Shown: positions 8,183 to 16,943 of the stretch, piece after piece
Layout: the number at the start of each line of letters is the position of its first letter
Position numbering within the stretch: the first letter of the stretch is position 1
Assembly: GCA_018713105.1 (NCBI GenBank)
Contig: DVFT01000182.1
Location: 1-38,350, forward strand
DNA from: Candidatus Limivivens merdigallinarum
Lineage (GTDB): Bacteria > Bacillota > Clostridia > Lachnospirales > Lachnospiraceae
DNA length: 38,350 nt
Direction of reading: 5' to 3'
Made by a program: the position numbers and the translations under genes
The notes under the pieces: model-generated
What the model was told of the DNA's origin: nothing
Databases searched by the model: none
Seen by the model: the letters and a program-made list of their open reading frames with translations, nothing else

Positions 8183-8230
8183 CGACAGCCTCCTGCCCGG
8201 GGACAAAGCCTGCCGCGGCAAAAGGCTGTC
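8178..8230 (-). terminator. Hairpin after ftsH
   Basis: GACAGCC (8184-8190) pairs with GGCTGTC (8224-8230), enclosing a smaller GCCGCGGC palindrome, and is followed on the minus strand by GTTTTGT. A weak intrinsic terminator between ftsH and uvrC. Confidence 0.4.
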
Positions 8231-8250
8231 ATATGAATTTCGCTTACCTG

Positions 8251-10368
8251 TCATTTTTCTTCAGATGCATGCTCCATCTTGCTTGCTGCCTCTGTTTCTG
8301 TTTCGGGAGCTTTCTCTGCCTCAACGATTGTCTCTGCCCCCGCTTCTGCTGTGTTTCCAATTTCTGCTTCTGTCTCAGCCGCCGGCGCTTCCTTTTCCTT
8401 GGCTTCCCCTTCTCTCCCGGACATTTCCATGGACTGGCCGGAGGTATTTTTTTCTTCGGACTCGATGGCTTTTGCCTCACGTTCCACCTTCCGCAGAATC
8501 TCCATGAACTCCTTGCCGGTGATGGTTTCCTTCTCGATCAGGAAGGCTGCGATTTCATCCAGCGCTTTCCTGTGTTCTGTCAGGATACGTTTCGCCTCTT
8601 CATAAGATTCCTTCAGCACACGCATTACTTCATGGTCCACCTCGGCTGCGGTCGCATCGCTGCAGTTCAGAACAGTGCGGTCGTCCAGGAACTGGTTTGC
8701 TGCCACCTCAAGACCCATCAGCCCGAACTTCTCAGACATCCCGTACTGAGTGATCATGGCTCTCGCAAGCTTTGTCGCCTGCTCAATATCGTTGGCTGCT
8801 CCGGTTGTCACAGAATGGAAGACCAGTTCTTCCGCCGCGCGTCCTGCCACATATTCTACAAGCCTTGCCCGGATTTCTCCTTCGGAATTCAGATATTTCT
8901 CCTCCTCCGGCACATTCATCACATAGCCCAAAGCTCCCATGGTCCTCGGAACGATGGTGATCTTCTGGACTGGCTCAGAATCCTTCTGGACTGCGCTTAC
9001 CAGGGCATGCCCCACCTCGTGGTAGGATACGATCCGCCGTTCTTCCGCGCTGAGGATCTTATTCTTCTTCTCCTTGCCCACCAGGACGACTTCCACCGCC
9101 TCGAAAAGATCTGCCTGGGAGACGCGGTTTCTTCCCTTCTTGACTGCCAGGATAGCGGCTTCATTGACCATATTCGCCAAATCCGAACCCACCGCCCCTG
9201 ACGTGGCAAGGGCGATCGCATGGAAATCTACCGTATCGTCCAGATTCACGTTCTTCGCATGAACTTTCAGGGTATCAATCCTTCCCTGGAGATCCGGCCG
9301 GTTCACAGTGATTCTCCGGTCAAACCGTCCCGGGCGAAGCAATGCAGAGTCCAGAACCTCGGGACGGTTCGTCGCTGCCAGAACCAGAAGGCCGCTTGAG
9401 GTATCGAACCCATCCATCTCTGCCAGAAGCTGGTTCAACGTCTGCTCCCTCTCATCGTTGCCGCCGCCGTAACGGCTGTCACGGCTCTTTCCGATGGCAT
9501 CGATCTCGTCGATAAAAATGATGCACGGAGCGTTCTTCTTCGCCTCTTCAAACAATTCACGGACACGGGACGCACCCACGCCGACGAACATTTCCACGAA
9601 ATCAGAACCGGAAATATTGAAAAACGGGCAATGCGCCTCTCCAGCCACCGCCTTTGCCAGCAGCGTTTTACCGGTTCCCGGAGGGCCTACCAGCAAGGCT
9701 CCTTTGGGAAGCTTTGCACCAATGGAAGCATATTTCCCGGGATGTTCCAGGAAATCTACCACTTCCTGCAGGGATTCCTTGGCTTCCTCCTGCCCCGCCA
9801 CATCTTTAAACGTGACGCCGGTCTCCTTCTGTGCATACACCCTGGCTTTGTTCTTCCCGACTCCCATGACTCCACCGCCGCCGGACATCTTTCGCATCAG
9901 GAACCACAAAAGCACCCAAACCAAAACAAGCGGCAGGAGCATACTGAGGATGTTGTAAAGAACTGCAGAAGTCACATCCGGAATCTCCCTTTCAAACTGG
10001 ACTCCCGCCTCCCTCAGATACTGCACCAGATCCGGATCATCCATCACTCCGGTGAAGTAGGTGATCTCCACACCCGGGAACGGCTGATCCTTGGGGACAA
10101 TCTCGATCTCATTGGATCTTACAATGACCCGGTCCACTTCCCCCTTTTCCACCATTTCCAGGAACTGATCATAGGTAATTTCCTGCTCTGTGGTCTGACG
10201 GAGCATGCTGGAAAAGAAATTGATCACCAGCAGCGCCACCAGGGAGACCACCAGAAAAATCAATATGGTCTGACCATTCTTCGGCATCTTGCCATTATTA
10301 TTCCTATTATTTGGATCGCCGGACCCGTCAGGACGGTTACCTCTGCCCGGCATTGGATTATTGTTCAT
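8251..10368 (-). CDS. ftsH: ATP-dependent zinc metalloprotease FtsH
   Basis: 705 residues from the ATG at 10368, chosen because AGGAGG lies 7 bases upstream and inside a longer in-frame extension. This membrane-anchored AAA+ protease degrades membrane and regulatory proteins as a hexamer. Features: Asn/Gly/Pro-rich N-terminus, membrane segments at about 34-55 and 136-160, Walker A GPPGTGKT (228-235), Walker B IIFIDEID, second region of homology [21 protein letters not shown]-like, zinc site HEVGH (450-454; commonly HEAGH) and the third zinc ligand D527 in AANDIEQAT. Some usually conserved stretches differ ([24 protein letters not shown]). A 65-residue Glu/Ala-rich tail follows the protease domain. 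The gene has its own promoter and is divergent from the DUF1846 gene. Confidence 0.93.
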   Translation of the reverse strand: MNNNPMPGRGNRPDGSGDPNNRNNNGKMPKNGQTILIFLVVSLVALLVINFFSSMLRQTTEQEITYDQFLEMVEKGEVDRVIVRSNEIEIVPKDQPFPGVEITYFTGVMDDPDLVQYLREAGVQFEREIPDVTSAVLYNILSMLLPLVLVWVLLWFLMRKMSGGGGVMGVGKNKARVYAQKETGVTFKDVAGQEEAKESLQEVVDFLEHPGKYASIGAKLPKGALLVGPPGTGKTLLAKAVAGEAHCPFFNISGSDFVEMFVGVGASRVRELFEEAKKNAPCIIFIDEIDAIGKSRDSRYGGGNDEREQTLNQLLAEMDGFDTSSGLLVLAATNRPEVLDSALLRPGRFDRRITVNRPDLQGRIDTLKVHAKNVNLDDTVDFHAIALATSGAVGSDLANMVNEAAILAVKKGRNRVSQADLFEAVEVVLVGKEKKNKILSAEERRIVSYHEVGHALVSAVQKDSEPVQKITIVPRTMGALGYVMNVPEEEKYLNSEGEIRARLVEYVAGRAAEELVFHSVTTGAANDIEQATKLARAMITQYGMSEKFGLMGLEVAANQFLDDRTVLNCSDATAAEVDHEVMRVLKESYEEAKRILTEHRKALDEIAAFLIEKETITGKEFMEILRKVEREAKAIESEEKNTSGQSMEMSGREGEAKEKEAPAAETEAEIGNTAEAGAETIVEAEKAPETETEAASKMEHASEEK

Positions 10369-10397
10369 TCGTTTCCTCCTCGCATTCAATCCCTTCT

Positions 10398-10426
10398 ATT
10401 ATAAAGATAGTTTCTGAAGAAATCAA
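10398..10426 (-). promoter_or_regulatory. ftsH promoter
   Basis: On the minus strand, -35 TTGATT (10426-10421), 17-bp spacer, perfect -10 TATAAT (10403-10398). The leader is short (about 25 nt). Confidence 0.75.
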
Positions 10427-10489
10427 TAGGACGATTGTGAATTCCTCTACATATTTCTAAATGTTTTCTAAAATTCGGCAAAAAAAGCC

Positions 10490-10518
10490 TGGAAAAATTT
10501 CCTCAAGCTGTGTATACT
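10490..10518 (+). promoter_or_regulatory. Promoter and leader hairpin of the DUF1846 gene
   Basis: -35 TGGAAA (10490-10495), 17-bp spacer, -10 TATACT (10513-10518). The leader holds a perfect 7-bp hairpin, CACAGCC-GCG-GGCTGTG (10530-10546), before the ribosome-binding site. Confidence 0.55.
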
Positions 10519-10576
10519 AAAGTATCATGCACAGCCGCGGGCTGTGATGAACTAAATAGATGGGAATGAGGAACTT

Positions 10577-12055
10577 ATGAGAATTGGATTTGACAATGAC
10601 AAATATCTGAAAATGCAGTCTGAACACATCCGCGAACGGATCAACCAGTTCGGCAACAAGCTCTATCTGGAATTCGGCGGCAAGCTTTTTGACGATTACC
10701 ATGCTTCCCGTGTCCTTCCCGGCTTTGCGCCCGACAGTAAGCTCCGTATGCTCATGCAGCTCTCTGACCAGGCAGAAATCGTGATCGTCATCAGCGCCGG
10801 GGACATTGAGAAGAATAAGATCCGCGGAGATTTAGGAATCACCTACAATACTGATGTACTGCGCCTCATCGATGTATTCAAGGAACGCGGTCTCTATGTG
10901 GGAAGCGTCGTGATCACCCAGTACAGCGGACAGAGCAGCGCTGACCTGTTCAAAGACCGTCTCACCAAACTCGGCATCAAGGTCTATATCCATTACAACA
11001 TTGAGGGCTATCCCGGCAATATCCCCCTGATCGTCAGCGACGAGGGTTACGGGAAAAATGAATATATCGAAACCACCCGCCCTCTGGTAGTCGTCACTGC
11101 ACCGGGACCCGGCAGCGGAAAAATGGCTACCTGTCTTTCCCAGCTCTACCACGAACACAAACGCGGCATTCCTGCCGGTTACTCCAAATTCGAGACTTTC
11201 CCGATCTGGAATATCCCGCTGAAGCATCCCGTCAACCTGGCTTATGAAGCAGCCACAGCCGACTTAAATGACGTCAACATGATCGACCCCTTCCATCTGG
11301 AAGCCTACGGCAAGACTGCAGTCAATTATAACCGTGACGTGGAGATCTTCCCTGTCCTGAACGCCATCTTCGAACAGATCTACGGAGAGAGCCCCTACAA
11401 ATCACCCACAGACATGGGCGTAAATATGGCTGGCAACTGCATTATCGACGATGAAGCCTGCCAAGAGGCATCCCGCCAGGAGATCATTCGCCGGTACTAT
11501 ACCAGCCTTGACAACCTCAAGGTAGGTTCTGCCCCGGAATCCGAGGTCTATAAACTTGAGCTTCTCATGAAACAGGCCAAGATCACGGTTGCCGACCGCA
11601 AAGTGGTAGGCGAGGCACTGAATTACGCCAAAGAGACCAACGGTCCTGCCGCTGCCCTGGAACTCATGGACGGCACCATTGTGCTGGGCAAAACTTCCCC
11701 GCTTTTAGGCGCATCCGCAGCTGTCCTTCTGAATGCCCTGAAAGCCTTAGGCGGCATTGACCGTCACTACCATGTGATCTCCCCGGAATCCATCGAGCCA
11801 ATCCAGAAATTAAAAACCGAATACCTGGGAAGCAAAAACCCAAGGCTCCACACGGACGAGGTGCTCATCGCCCTCTCCACCAGCGCCGCCACCGACCCCC
11901 AGGCACAAAAAGCCCTGGAACAGCTCCCAAAACTCGCCGGCTGCCAGGCACACACCTCGGTTCTCCTGTCTTCCGTAGACATCAAGACCTTCAAACGCCT
12001 CTCCGTCCAGTTCACCATGGAACCCGAATACGAAGACAACCACATGTATCATTAA
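10577..12055 (+). CDS. DUF1846 family protein, function unknown
   Basis: A 492-residue cytoplasmic protein matching DUF1846 over its full length: start MRIGFDNDKYLKMQ, early RINQFGNKLYLEFGGKLFDDYHA and the central VVVTAPGPGSGKMATCL (about 171-187), a P-loop-like glycine-rich turn. The family is widespread in Firmicutes and some members have solved structures, but I know of no established reaction. GAGGA precedes the ATG. It is divergent from ftsH, has its own promoter and is followed by a non-coding repeat region rather than by a close gene, so it appears monocistronic. Confidence 0.85.
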   Translation: MRIGFDNDKYLKMQSEHIRERINQFGNKLYLEFGGKLFDDYHASRVLPGFAPDSKLRMLMQLSDQAEIVIVISAGDIEKNKIRGDLGITYNTDVLRLIDVFKERGLYVGSVVITQYSGQSSADLFKDRLTKLGIKVYIHYNIEGYPGNIPLIVSDEGYGKNEYIETTRPLVVVTAPGPGSGKMATCLSQLYHEHKRGIPAGYSKFETFPIWNIPLKHPVNLAYEAATADLNDVNMIDPFHLEAYGKTAVNYNRDVEIFPVLNAIFEQIYGESPYKSPTDMGVNMAGNCIIDDEACQEASRQEIIRRYYTSLDNLKVGSAPESEVYKLELLMKQAKITVADRKVVGEALNYAKETNGPAAALELMDGTIVLGKTSPLLGASAAVLLNALKALGGIDRHYHVISPESIEPIQKLKTEYLGSKNPRLHTDEVLIALSTSAATDPQAQKALEQLPKLAGCQAHTSVLLSSVDIKTFKRLSVQFTMEPEYEDNHMYH

Positions 12056-12059
12056 GCCA

Positions 12060-12240
12060 TGCATGGCTGTCCGGTGCCAGCTACCCCCAGGACTTCATCC
12101 GGCGCAAGTTTACTTGCAGAGGATTTTAGCCTTTCGGGGGTATGTGGCGCCAGCCACAGCGAGATGCAGCATCTGCGGAATCGAACTGCATGGCTGTCCG
12201 GTGCCAGCTACCCCCAGGACTTCACCCCAGCGCAAGTCCC
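12060..12240. repeat. Direct repeat, two copies 127 bp apart, with internal inverted arms
   Basis: A 38-bp sequence starting TGCATGGCTGTCCGGTGCCA occurs identically at 12060-12097 and 12187-12224; similarity continues for about 12 bp (GCGCAAGT). Between the copies are inverted arms: GGTGCCAGCTACCCCC pairs imperfectly with GGGGGTATGTGGCGCC, plus short hairpins GCAAGT/ACTTGC, TGTGGC/GCCACA and AGATGC/GCATCT. No convincing gene lies here. It may combine the DUF1846 terminator with a dispersed repeat. Confidence 0.7.
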
Positions 12241-12273
12241 CCCTCTTTCTTTATCACATTTTGATAACTCCAT

Positions 12274-12302
12274 TTGCTTTTTTTCCCCATATGTTATATA
12301 CT
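12274..12302 (+). promoter_or_regulatory. nagB promoter
   Basis: -35 TTGCTT (12274-12279), 17-bp T-rich spacer, -10 TATACT (12297-12302), 40 bp before the nagB start. Confidence 0.6.
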
Positions 12303-12342
12303 ATAACCAAATTCAAAGTTTGAGCTAAGGAGATTATCTGTT

Positions 12343-13077
12343 ATGAGAATTATCAAAGCAAAAGACTACGATGACATGAGCAGGAAAGCGGCTGCCATTA
12401 TGGCTTCCGTCATTACGCTGAAGCCGGACTGCACCTTAGGCCTTGCTACCGGTTCTTCTCCGGTTGGGCTTTATCAAAATCTGATTGCCGCCTACGAAAG
12501 AGGCGAACTGGATTTTTCCAAGGTGTCCTCCATCAATCTGGACGAGTACAAGGGGCTGTCCGGAGACAATGACCAGAGCTATCGCTATTTCATGAACCAC
12601 AATCTGTTTGACCATGTGAATATTGACAAAAACAACACGCATGTTCCCAATGGTCTGGAACCGGATTCAGAGAAAGCATGTGCAGATTACAATGCCATTA
12701 TTCATGCATCCAAAGGAATTGACATCCAGCTTCTCGGCATCGGACGGAACGGCCACATCGGCTTCAATGAGCCCTCTGACCATTTCACAGCAGAGACCCA
12801 CTGCGTAGACCTGACCGAAAGTACCATCGACGCCAACAAGCGTTTCTTTGAGAAAGAGGAGGATGTTCCGAGACAGGCATACACAATGGGCATCAAGACC
12901 ATTATGGAGGCAAAGATGGTTCTGATGGTTGCATGCGGCGCGGACAAAGCGGATGCCATCAAAGGCATGGTGGAAGGTCCTGTAACTCCACAGGTTCAGG
13001 CTTCCATCCTCCAGTTCCACCCCAATGTGGTCCTGGTAGCTGACGAGGCTGCATTGTCCAAAGTAACCTCCATCTAA
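12343..13077 (+). CDS. nagB: Glucosamine-6-phosphate deaminase
   Basis: 244 residues, the short Gram-positive form lacking the E. coli C-terminal extension. It converts glucosamine-6-phosphate to fructose-6-phosphate and ammonia in amino-sugar catabolism. Visible are the phosphate-binding LATGSSPVGLY (34-44), the catalytic base in NLDEYKGL (D67), and GIGRNGHIGFNEP (132-144) with the active-site His138 and Glu143. AAGGAG precedes the ATG. No nagA is adjacent, and the gene appears monocistronic with its own promoter and a strong terminator. Confidence 0.95.
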   Translation: MRIIKAKDYDDMSRKAAAIMASVITLKPDCTLGLATGSSPVGLYQNLIAAYERGELDFSKVSSINLDEYKGLSGDNDQSYRYFMNHNLFDHVNIDKNNTHVPNGLEPDSEKACADYNAIIHASKGIDIQLLGIGRNGHIGFNEPSDHFTAETHCVDLTESTIDANKRFFEKEEDVPRQAYTMGIKTIMEAKMVLMVACGADKADAIKGMVEGPVTPQVQASILQFHPNVVLVADEAALSKVTSI

Positions 13078-13123
13078 CATCTAAGGGCGTGCCTGTCACA
13101 CCGCAGATTCCACAGAGAAAAAC

Positions 13124-13163
13124 GGGGCATCTCTCCCAAGGTTTCACTTGGGAGAGACGCCCC
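13124..13163. terminator. Bidirectional terminator between nagB and degV
   Basis: A 17-bp stem with one mismatch (GGGGCATCTCTCCCAAG with CTTGGGAGAGACGCCCC) is followed by TTATTCTTTCTT on the plus strand and by GTTTTTCTC on the minus strand, serving both convergent genes. Confidence 0.85.
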
Positions 13164-13194
13164 TTATTCTTTCTTCAAAATTCTGCCGTCCACC

Positions 13195-14058
13195 TCATGC
13201 TTTTTTGGCACAGGCAACTGCCAGGACGCCAGGACCTACATGGCATGCCACACTTAAGGAAACCGGATCCATGTGGATATCCATCCCCGGGAAAGCGCTC
13301 TCCACTTCCTTTTTCCAATCCATGGCTTCCTCAGGATTGCCGGCATACGCCGCCATCATTGCCATCTGTCCATTCTCCATATATTTTTTAAAGCGTGTAT
13401 CCAGGTCTTTCTGCATAGCTTCTATCATGATCTTTTTGGCTTTGATCTTTCCCCTTGCCTTTGCCAGGGCGTCCAGCTTCTCTCCCTGGATCTGGAGTAC
13501 CGGCTTCAGATTCAGGATAGTTCCCAGAGCCGCTGCAGCAGGCGTAATCCTTCCGCCCTTTTTCAAGTATTTCAAGGTCTCCACCGTCAGATAGATGCTC
13601 GCCTCCAGCTTTTCCTTCTCCAGAATCTCCTTGATCTCTGCCGCTGTCCTTCCTTCCCCGGCAAGCTTGATGGCATCCAGGACCGATTGTCTCTGGGTGA
13701 CTGAAATCCTCTGATTGTTCACCACCTGTACTCTGCCGCCATATTCCCTGGAGAGAACCATAGCAGTCTCACAGGAGGCACTTAAGCCGCTGGACATAGG
13801 GATGTGCACGACCTCCTCATATTCCTTCAGAAGTCCGTTCCAGACTTCCAGAAGATCTGCCGGAGAAGGCTGCGAGGTGCTGATGGCAGCATCCTCCGTG
13901 AGCCTCTTGTAAAACTCCTCCTGAGTAAGGTCAATCCCTTCTTTGTACATCACATCATCGATGAAAAACGGCATGGGGAGCACAGTAACGCCAAGCTCTT
14001 TTGCCTGATCCTGCGTGATCCCGCTGTTGCTATCCGTCATGATCGCTATTTTTTTCAT
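13195..14058 (-). CDS. DegV family fatty-acid-binding protein
   Basis: 287 residues from the ATG at 14058 with AGGAG just upstream. Typical DegV features are the N-terminal IMTDSNSGIT, the ISTSQPSPADL loop with the lipid-contacting Ser/Thr/Gln-Pro, the IPMSSGLSAS motif, and the EASIYLTVETLKYLKKGGRI stretch. Members of this family bind one fatty acid (FakB type) and present it to the kinase FakA for incorporation into phospholipid. The gene is 23 bases downstream of the phosphodiesterase gene and probably in its operon, which suggests a common lipid theme. Confidence 0.88.
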   Translation of the reverse strand: MKKIAIMTDSNSGITQDQAKELGVTVLPMPFFIDDVMYKEGIDLTQEEFYKRLTEDAAISTSQPSPADLLEVWNGLLKEYEEVVHIPMSSGLSASCETAMVLSREYGGRVQVVNNQRISVTQRQSVLDAIKLAGEGRTAAEIKEILEKEKLEASIYLTVETLKYLKKGGRITPAAAALGTILNLKPVLQIQGEKLDALAKARGKIKAKKIMIEAMQKDLDTRFKKYMENGQMAMMAAYAGNPEEAMDWKKEVESAFPGMDIHMDPVSLSVACHVGPGVLAVACAKKA

Positions 14059-14081
14059 ATTACTCCTACCCTTTTGTTCAA

Positions 14082-14903
14082 TCAATAATTTTCAAAAATA
14101 ATCATACAGCCTTCTTTTTTCAGTCTCCTGGCTGTCTTTCTGTCCTTCACCGTCCAGGATACCTCCTGAACACGATACAGCTTTTTCACCAGCCGCAACG
14201 CCAGGCATTCCCGATCCTTGTACTGATATGCAATAAAATCAGGCTTGGTCAAAAAGTTCGAAAACAGGTTGCGTCCCAGAAAATCATGTGCTGGGTGAAT
14301 CATGGTGCCATGGCGGCGAAAATGCTCCAAAAGCTGACCCCGGATAATATCCGGACGGTTCTGCTTCAGCCAGCGCACGGTTCTTGGATCAAAAGATTCC
14401 ATACACCAAAGCCCCCGGTAACTATCCAGCATGGCACATGCTTCTCTGCACAATTTGTCATAATTTCCTTTCTCGGTCTTCAGCTCAATAATCAAAGGAG
14501 TCCTTCCATCCACCAGCGCCAAAACCTCTGAAAGACTCGGAATCCTCTCTTCCGTTCCCAACAGCCGGAAGCTTGCCAGCTCCTCCCAGGTACAGTCAGC
14601 CACGCACTTGTCCACACCGCAGAGCCTTTTCAGATTGTCGTCGTGAACGACTACCAGCTTGTCATCCTTTGTCAGGTGAACGTCCATCTCCATGCCATAG
14701 CCTCTTTCTACCGCTCTCTGAAACGCTTTCATAGAGTTTTCCGGAATTCCCTCAGTGATATTGTGATATCCCCGGTGCGCATAATCGTACTCCCGAAAAG
14801 GCGCCATAGAAATCCGATCCTTCCTGGCAGGCTTCAGAAGCCAAAGCAAAAGAGCAATTCCGCCTGTCGTCACTTCCAGGACTGCCTTGTCATTCCATCT
14901 CAT
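14082..14903 (-). CDS. Glycerophosphodiester phosphodiesterase family protein
   Basis: 273 residues. A short hydrophobic N-terminal stretch (about 8-24) may anchor it in the membrane. The GDPD domain shows AHRGYHN...PENS with catalytic and metal-binding His and Glu, the MEMDVHLTKDD metal site, VVHDDNLKRL with the second catalytic His, and LIIELKTEK. The family hydrolyses glycerophosphodiesters, the deacylation products of phospholipids, to glycerol-3-phosphate and an alcohol. AAGGAG precedes the ATG. It leads a two-gene unit with degV; its promoter overlaps the end of cyuA. Confidence 0.88.
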   Translation of the reverse strand: MRWNDKAVLEVTTGGIALLLWLLKPARKDRISMAPFREYDYAHRGYHNITEGIPENSMKAFQRAVERGYGMEMDVHLTKDDKLVVVHDDNLKRLCGVDKCVADCTWEELASFRLLGTEERIPSLSEVLALVDGRTPLIIELKTEKGNYDKLCREACAMLDSYRGLWCMESFDPRTVRWLKQNRPDIIRGQLLEHFRRHGTMIHPAHDFLGRNLFSNFLTKPDFIAYQYKDRECLALRLVKKLYRVQEVSWTVKDRKTARRLKKEGCMIIFENY

Positions 14904-14965
14904 GATTCCACTCCTTCTTAAGTTCGCTTTGCAACATTCTTTCTTAGTTTGGGCACTCTATGTCT

Positions 14966-14994
14966 AGGATATTCCTTTTGAAGAAAATTGTCAA
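14966..14994 (-). promoter_or_regulatory. Promoter of the GDPD-degV unit, overlapping the cyuA stop
   Basis: On the minus strand, perfect -35 TTGACA (14994-14989), 17-bp spacer, -10 TATCCT (14971-14966). The -35 includes the cyuA stop codon at 14991. Confidence 0.65.
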
Positions 14995-16280
14995 TTTGTT
15001 TCTGCTGTACCGGTCATAATCCGGATGATTTCCTTGTCCGTCTCCTTCATTCCTTCCCGCCCCAGTCGGCTGACATTGGCAATAGTGGCTTCCACTCCCT
15101 TGGTAACGATTCCCTCTCCGCCGCGGAATTCCTGTCCTTCCAGAAACATATGGTAACCCAAAATCCCTGTATTCACTGCCTCCGCAATTTTTGCCGCACA
15201 GGAGGGTTTTGCTCCGTCACAGACGATCCCGGAAACGACAGCCAGCGCATTCACCAAAGTATGGGAGATTCCCTCATACCCCTGGCCTTCCAGCCAGGCG
15301 ATCGCCGCTCCGCTGGCGCAGCCGGCGCTGACTGCTCCGCAGTAAGCTGACAGCCGTCCAATCCCATCCTTCAAATGAATCGTCAAAAGATCCGAGAGAG
15401 CCACGCCCCTGATCATCCTTTCTTCTGAAGCCTTCATCTCCTGTCCATAGACAACCACCGGAACGGATGCGGTGATTCCCTGGTTTCCGCTCCCGGAAAC
15501 GATAATCACAGGGAGCTCACAGCCGCTCATCCGGGCATCCGATGCAGCCGCTGCCATAGCTCTCGCCTTGCAGCTTGTCTTTTCCCCATCGTATTTCATC
15601 AGTACCTTGCCTACATTTGCCCCATATCCTGACTTCATTCCTTCCCTGGCAATCGCCATATTTGTATCGATCTGTCTCTGGATCATGGGACGCAGATCCT
15701 CAATGTCTGCAGTCTCTGCAAACTCCAGGATATCCTTAACATTCAAAAGATTTCTGTCAGTCAGATTTTCGATTTTGCTTTCTCCCTCACCGGCTTTGTA
15801 AAGCACCTTGCCGTTTTTCTCCACATAGACGATATTGGTATGGTATCTGGCAATTCGCAGTGTCACGGAGTCTTCTCCATGTGTCAGCGTCAGCCAGATA
15901 TCAAAAATCTCAGAACCCTGGCATGGTCTCACGGTAATCTTGGCCGTCCTCAAGAACTCTGCAATGGCTGCCCGTTCCTCCTCTGTCACCCTGGAGATCA
16001 CTTCCAGGACCAAATCAGCCTGTCCTGCCACAATTCCAGCGGCGGCTGCGGCTTCCATCCCCTTCATTCCACCTGTGTTGGGCACCACCACACTCTTTAC
16101 ATTTTTGATGATATTTCCGCTGACCTCAAGGAGCACTTCATCTGGAATCTCTCCCAGAATCTCCCTGGCTTTGGCAGCTCCGTACGCGATCGCGATAGGT
16201 TCTGTACATCCCATCGCCGGAACCAGTTCCTCCTTCAAAATCTGCAGATACGTCTGATAGCATTCGTCTGTTCTTCTCAT
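14991..16280 (-). CDS. cyuA: L-cysteine desulfidase family protein (CyuA/YhaM, UPF0597)
   Basis: 429 residues, normal for the family. These iron-sulfur enzymes, related to the serine dehydratase alpha chain, split L-cysteine to pyruvate, ammonia and sulfide. Visible are VPAMGCTEPIAIAYG (C25), NTGGMKGMEAAAAAG, the IIVSGSGNQGI loop, and conserved Cys in RLSAYCGAVSAGCASGAA and CDGAKPSCAAK, the probable cluster ligands. The GNAT gene starts its operon 19 bases upstream. The family call is firm; the substrate is taken from characterised relatives. Confidence 0.88.
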   Translation of the reverse strand: MRRTDECYQTYLQILKEELVPAMGCTEPIAIAYGAAKAREILGEIPDEVLLEVSGNIIKNVKSVVVPNTGGMKGMEAAAAAGIVAGQADLVLEVISRVTEEERAAIAEFLRTAKITVRPCQGSEIFDIWLTLTHGEDSVTLRIARYHTNIVYVEKNGKVLYKAGEGESKIENLTDRNLLNVKDILEFAETADIEDLRPMIQRQIDTNMAIAREGMKSGYGANVGKVLMKYDGEKTSCKARAMAAAASDARMSGCELPVIIVSGSGNQGITASVPVVVYGQEMKASEERMIRGVALSDLLTIHLKDGIGRLSAYCGAVSAGCASGAAIAWLEGQGYEGISHTLVNALAVVSGIVCDGAKPSCAAKIAEAVNTGILGYHMFLEGQEFRGGEGIVTKGVEATIANVSRLGREGMKETDKEIIRIMTGTAETN

Positions 16281-16299
16281 ATCCTTTCACTCCTTATCG

Positions 16300-16812
16300 C
16301 TAAAACAGTATTCTCATATCATACCACACAGCGCCTCCGTGTGAGGAGTCCGCCTTCCCGTAATTTTCAAATCCACAGCTTTCATAAAAGGGAATGAGAT
16401 GTTCTTTGCAGGTAAGCACCATTCCCGCTTTTTTCCGCTGCCTTGCCAGCTGGATAAAGGCTTTGACCAGAGCAGTGGCAATCCCGTTTCTCCGATACTC
16501 CGGCAGTACATTTAAGCCAAACACGGTTTGATAGGCACCTTTTGGCCGATGCAGAGACAGGTCATGATACATCTCATCCGGAAGCCTTGGTTCATCCGCC
16601 GTCCCTCCGTTTATGAATCCCACGATCCGTTCCTGCCATTCTGCCACCAGAAAATTTTCTGGGAAAACCTGCATTCTCTTGATTATTTCTTCCACAGGCG
16701 CTGCCTCCGCGGGCGGAAAGCAATGATTCTCGATCTCGCCTAAAAGGCGCGCTTCTTCCGGCTTGGCCTGCCGGATCCGTATTTTGTTCTGTTCTGTCGT
16801 TCTCTGTTCCAT
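16300..16812 (-). CDS. GNAT N-acetyltransferase, AANAT-like
   Basis: 170 residues from the ATG at 16812, chosen because TGGAGG lies immediately upstream and overlaps a longer extension. The acetyl-CoA-binding motif A is LNVLPEYRRNGIATALVKAF (about 99-118), followed by VLTCKEHLIPFYESCGF and SSHGGAVWYDM, a C-terminal pattern shared with arylalkylamine-acetyltransferase-like GNATs. Substrate unknown. It precedes cyuA by 19 bases. The only upstream signal is the terminator at 16825-16871, so it may be expressed by read-through from the DUF1002 gene or from a promoter that I do not see. Confidence 0.8.
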   Translation of the reverse strand: MEQRTTEQNKIRIRQAKPEEARLLGEIENHCFPPAEAAPVEEIIKRMQVFPENFLVAEWQERIVGFINGGTADEPRLPDEMYHDLSLHRPKGAYQTVFGLNVLPEYRRNGIATALVKAFIQLARQRKKAGMVLTCKEHLIPFYESCGFENYGKADSSHGGAVWYDMRILF

Positions 16813-16824
16813 GGTTCCTCCATT

Positions 16825-16871
16825 CAAAAAAAGAGGATGTCACAAAACAATCGGCGTTTGCAACATCCTCT
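16825..16871 (-). terminator. Terminator after the DUF1002 gene
   Basis: A perfect 9-bp stem, AGAGGATGT/ACATCCTCT on the minus strand, with a 22-nt loop, is followed by seven T. It lies 13 bases before the GNAT start. Confidence 0.75.
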
Positions 16872-16884
16872 CGCTGTCCTCCGT

Positions 16885-16936
16885 CAGCACTCCGGCTGCT
16901 TACCGCCGGGGTACTGCAGGCGGTTCCTCCACCGCC
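16885..16936 (-). repeat. Two further hairpins in the DUF1002 3' region
   Basis: A stem of about 11 bp (outer arms CAGCAC 16885-16890 and GTACTG 16911-16916, inner GCCGG/CCGGC) and a second hairpin GGCGGT/ACCGCC (16919-16936) lie between the DUF1002 stop and its terminator. Together they make a run of three hairpins. Confidence 0.55.
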
Positions 16937-16943
16937 CCTTCAC

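Noticed and set aside
12060-12224. Possible two-repeat CRISPR or attachment-site pair
   Set aside because: Only two copies, 89-bp spacing between them, and no cas, integrase or recombinase gene in the window.
12059-12328. Overlapping plus-strand ORFs of 86-89 codons after the DUF1846 gene
   Set aside because: They cover both copies of the direct repeat and the nagB promoter, with no family resemblance.
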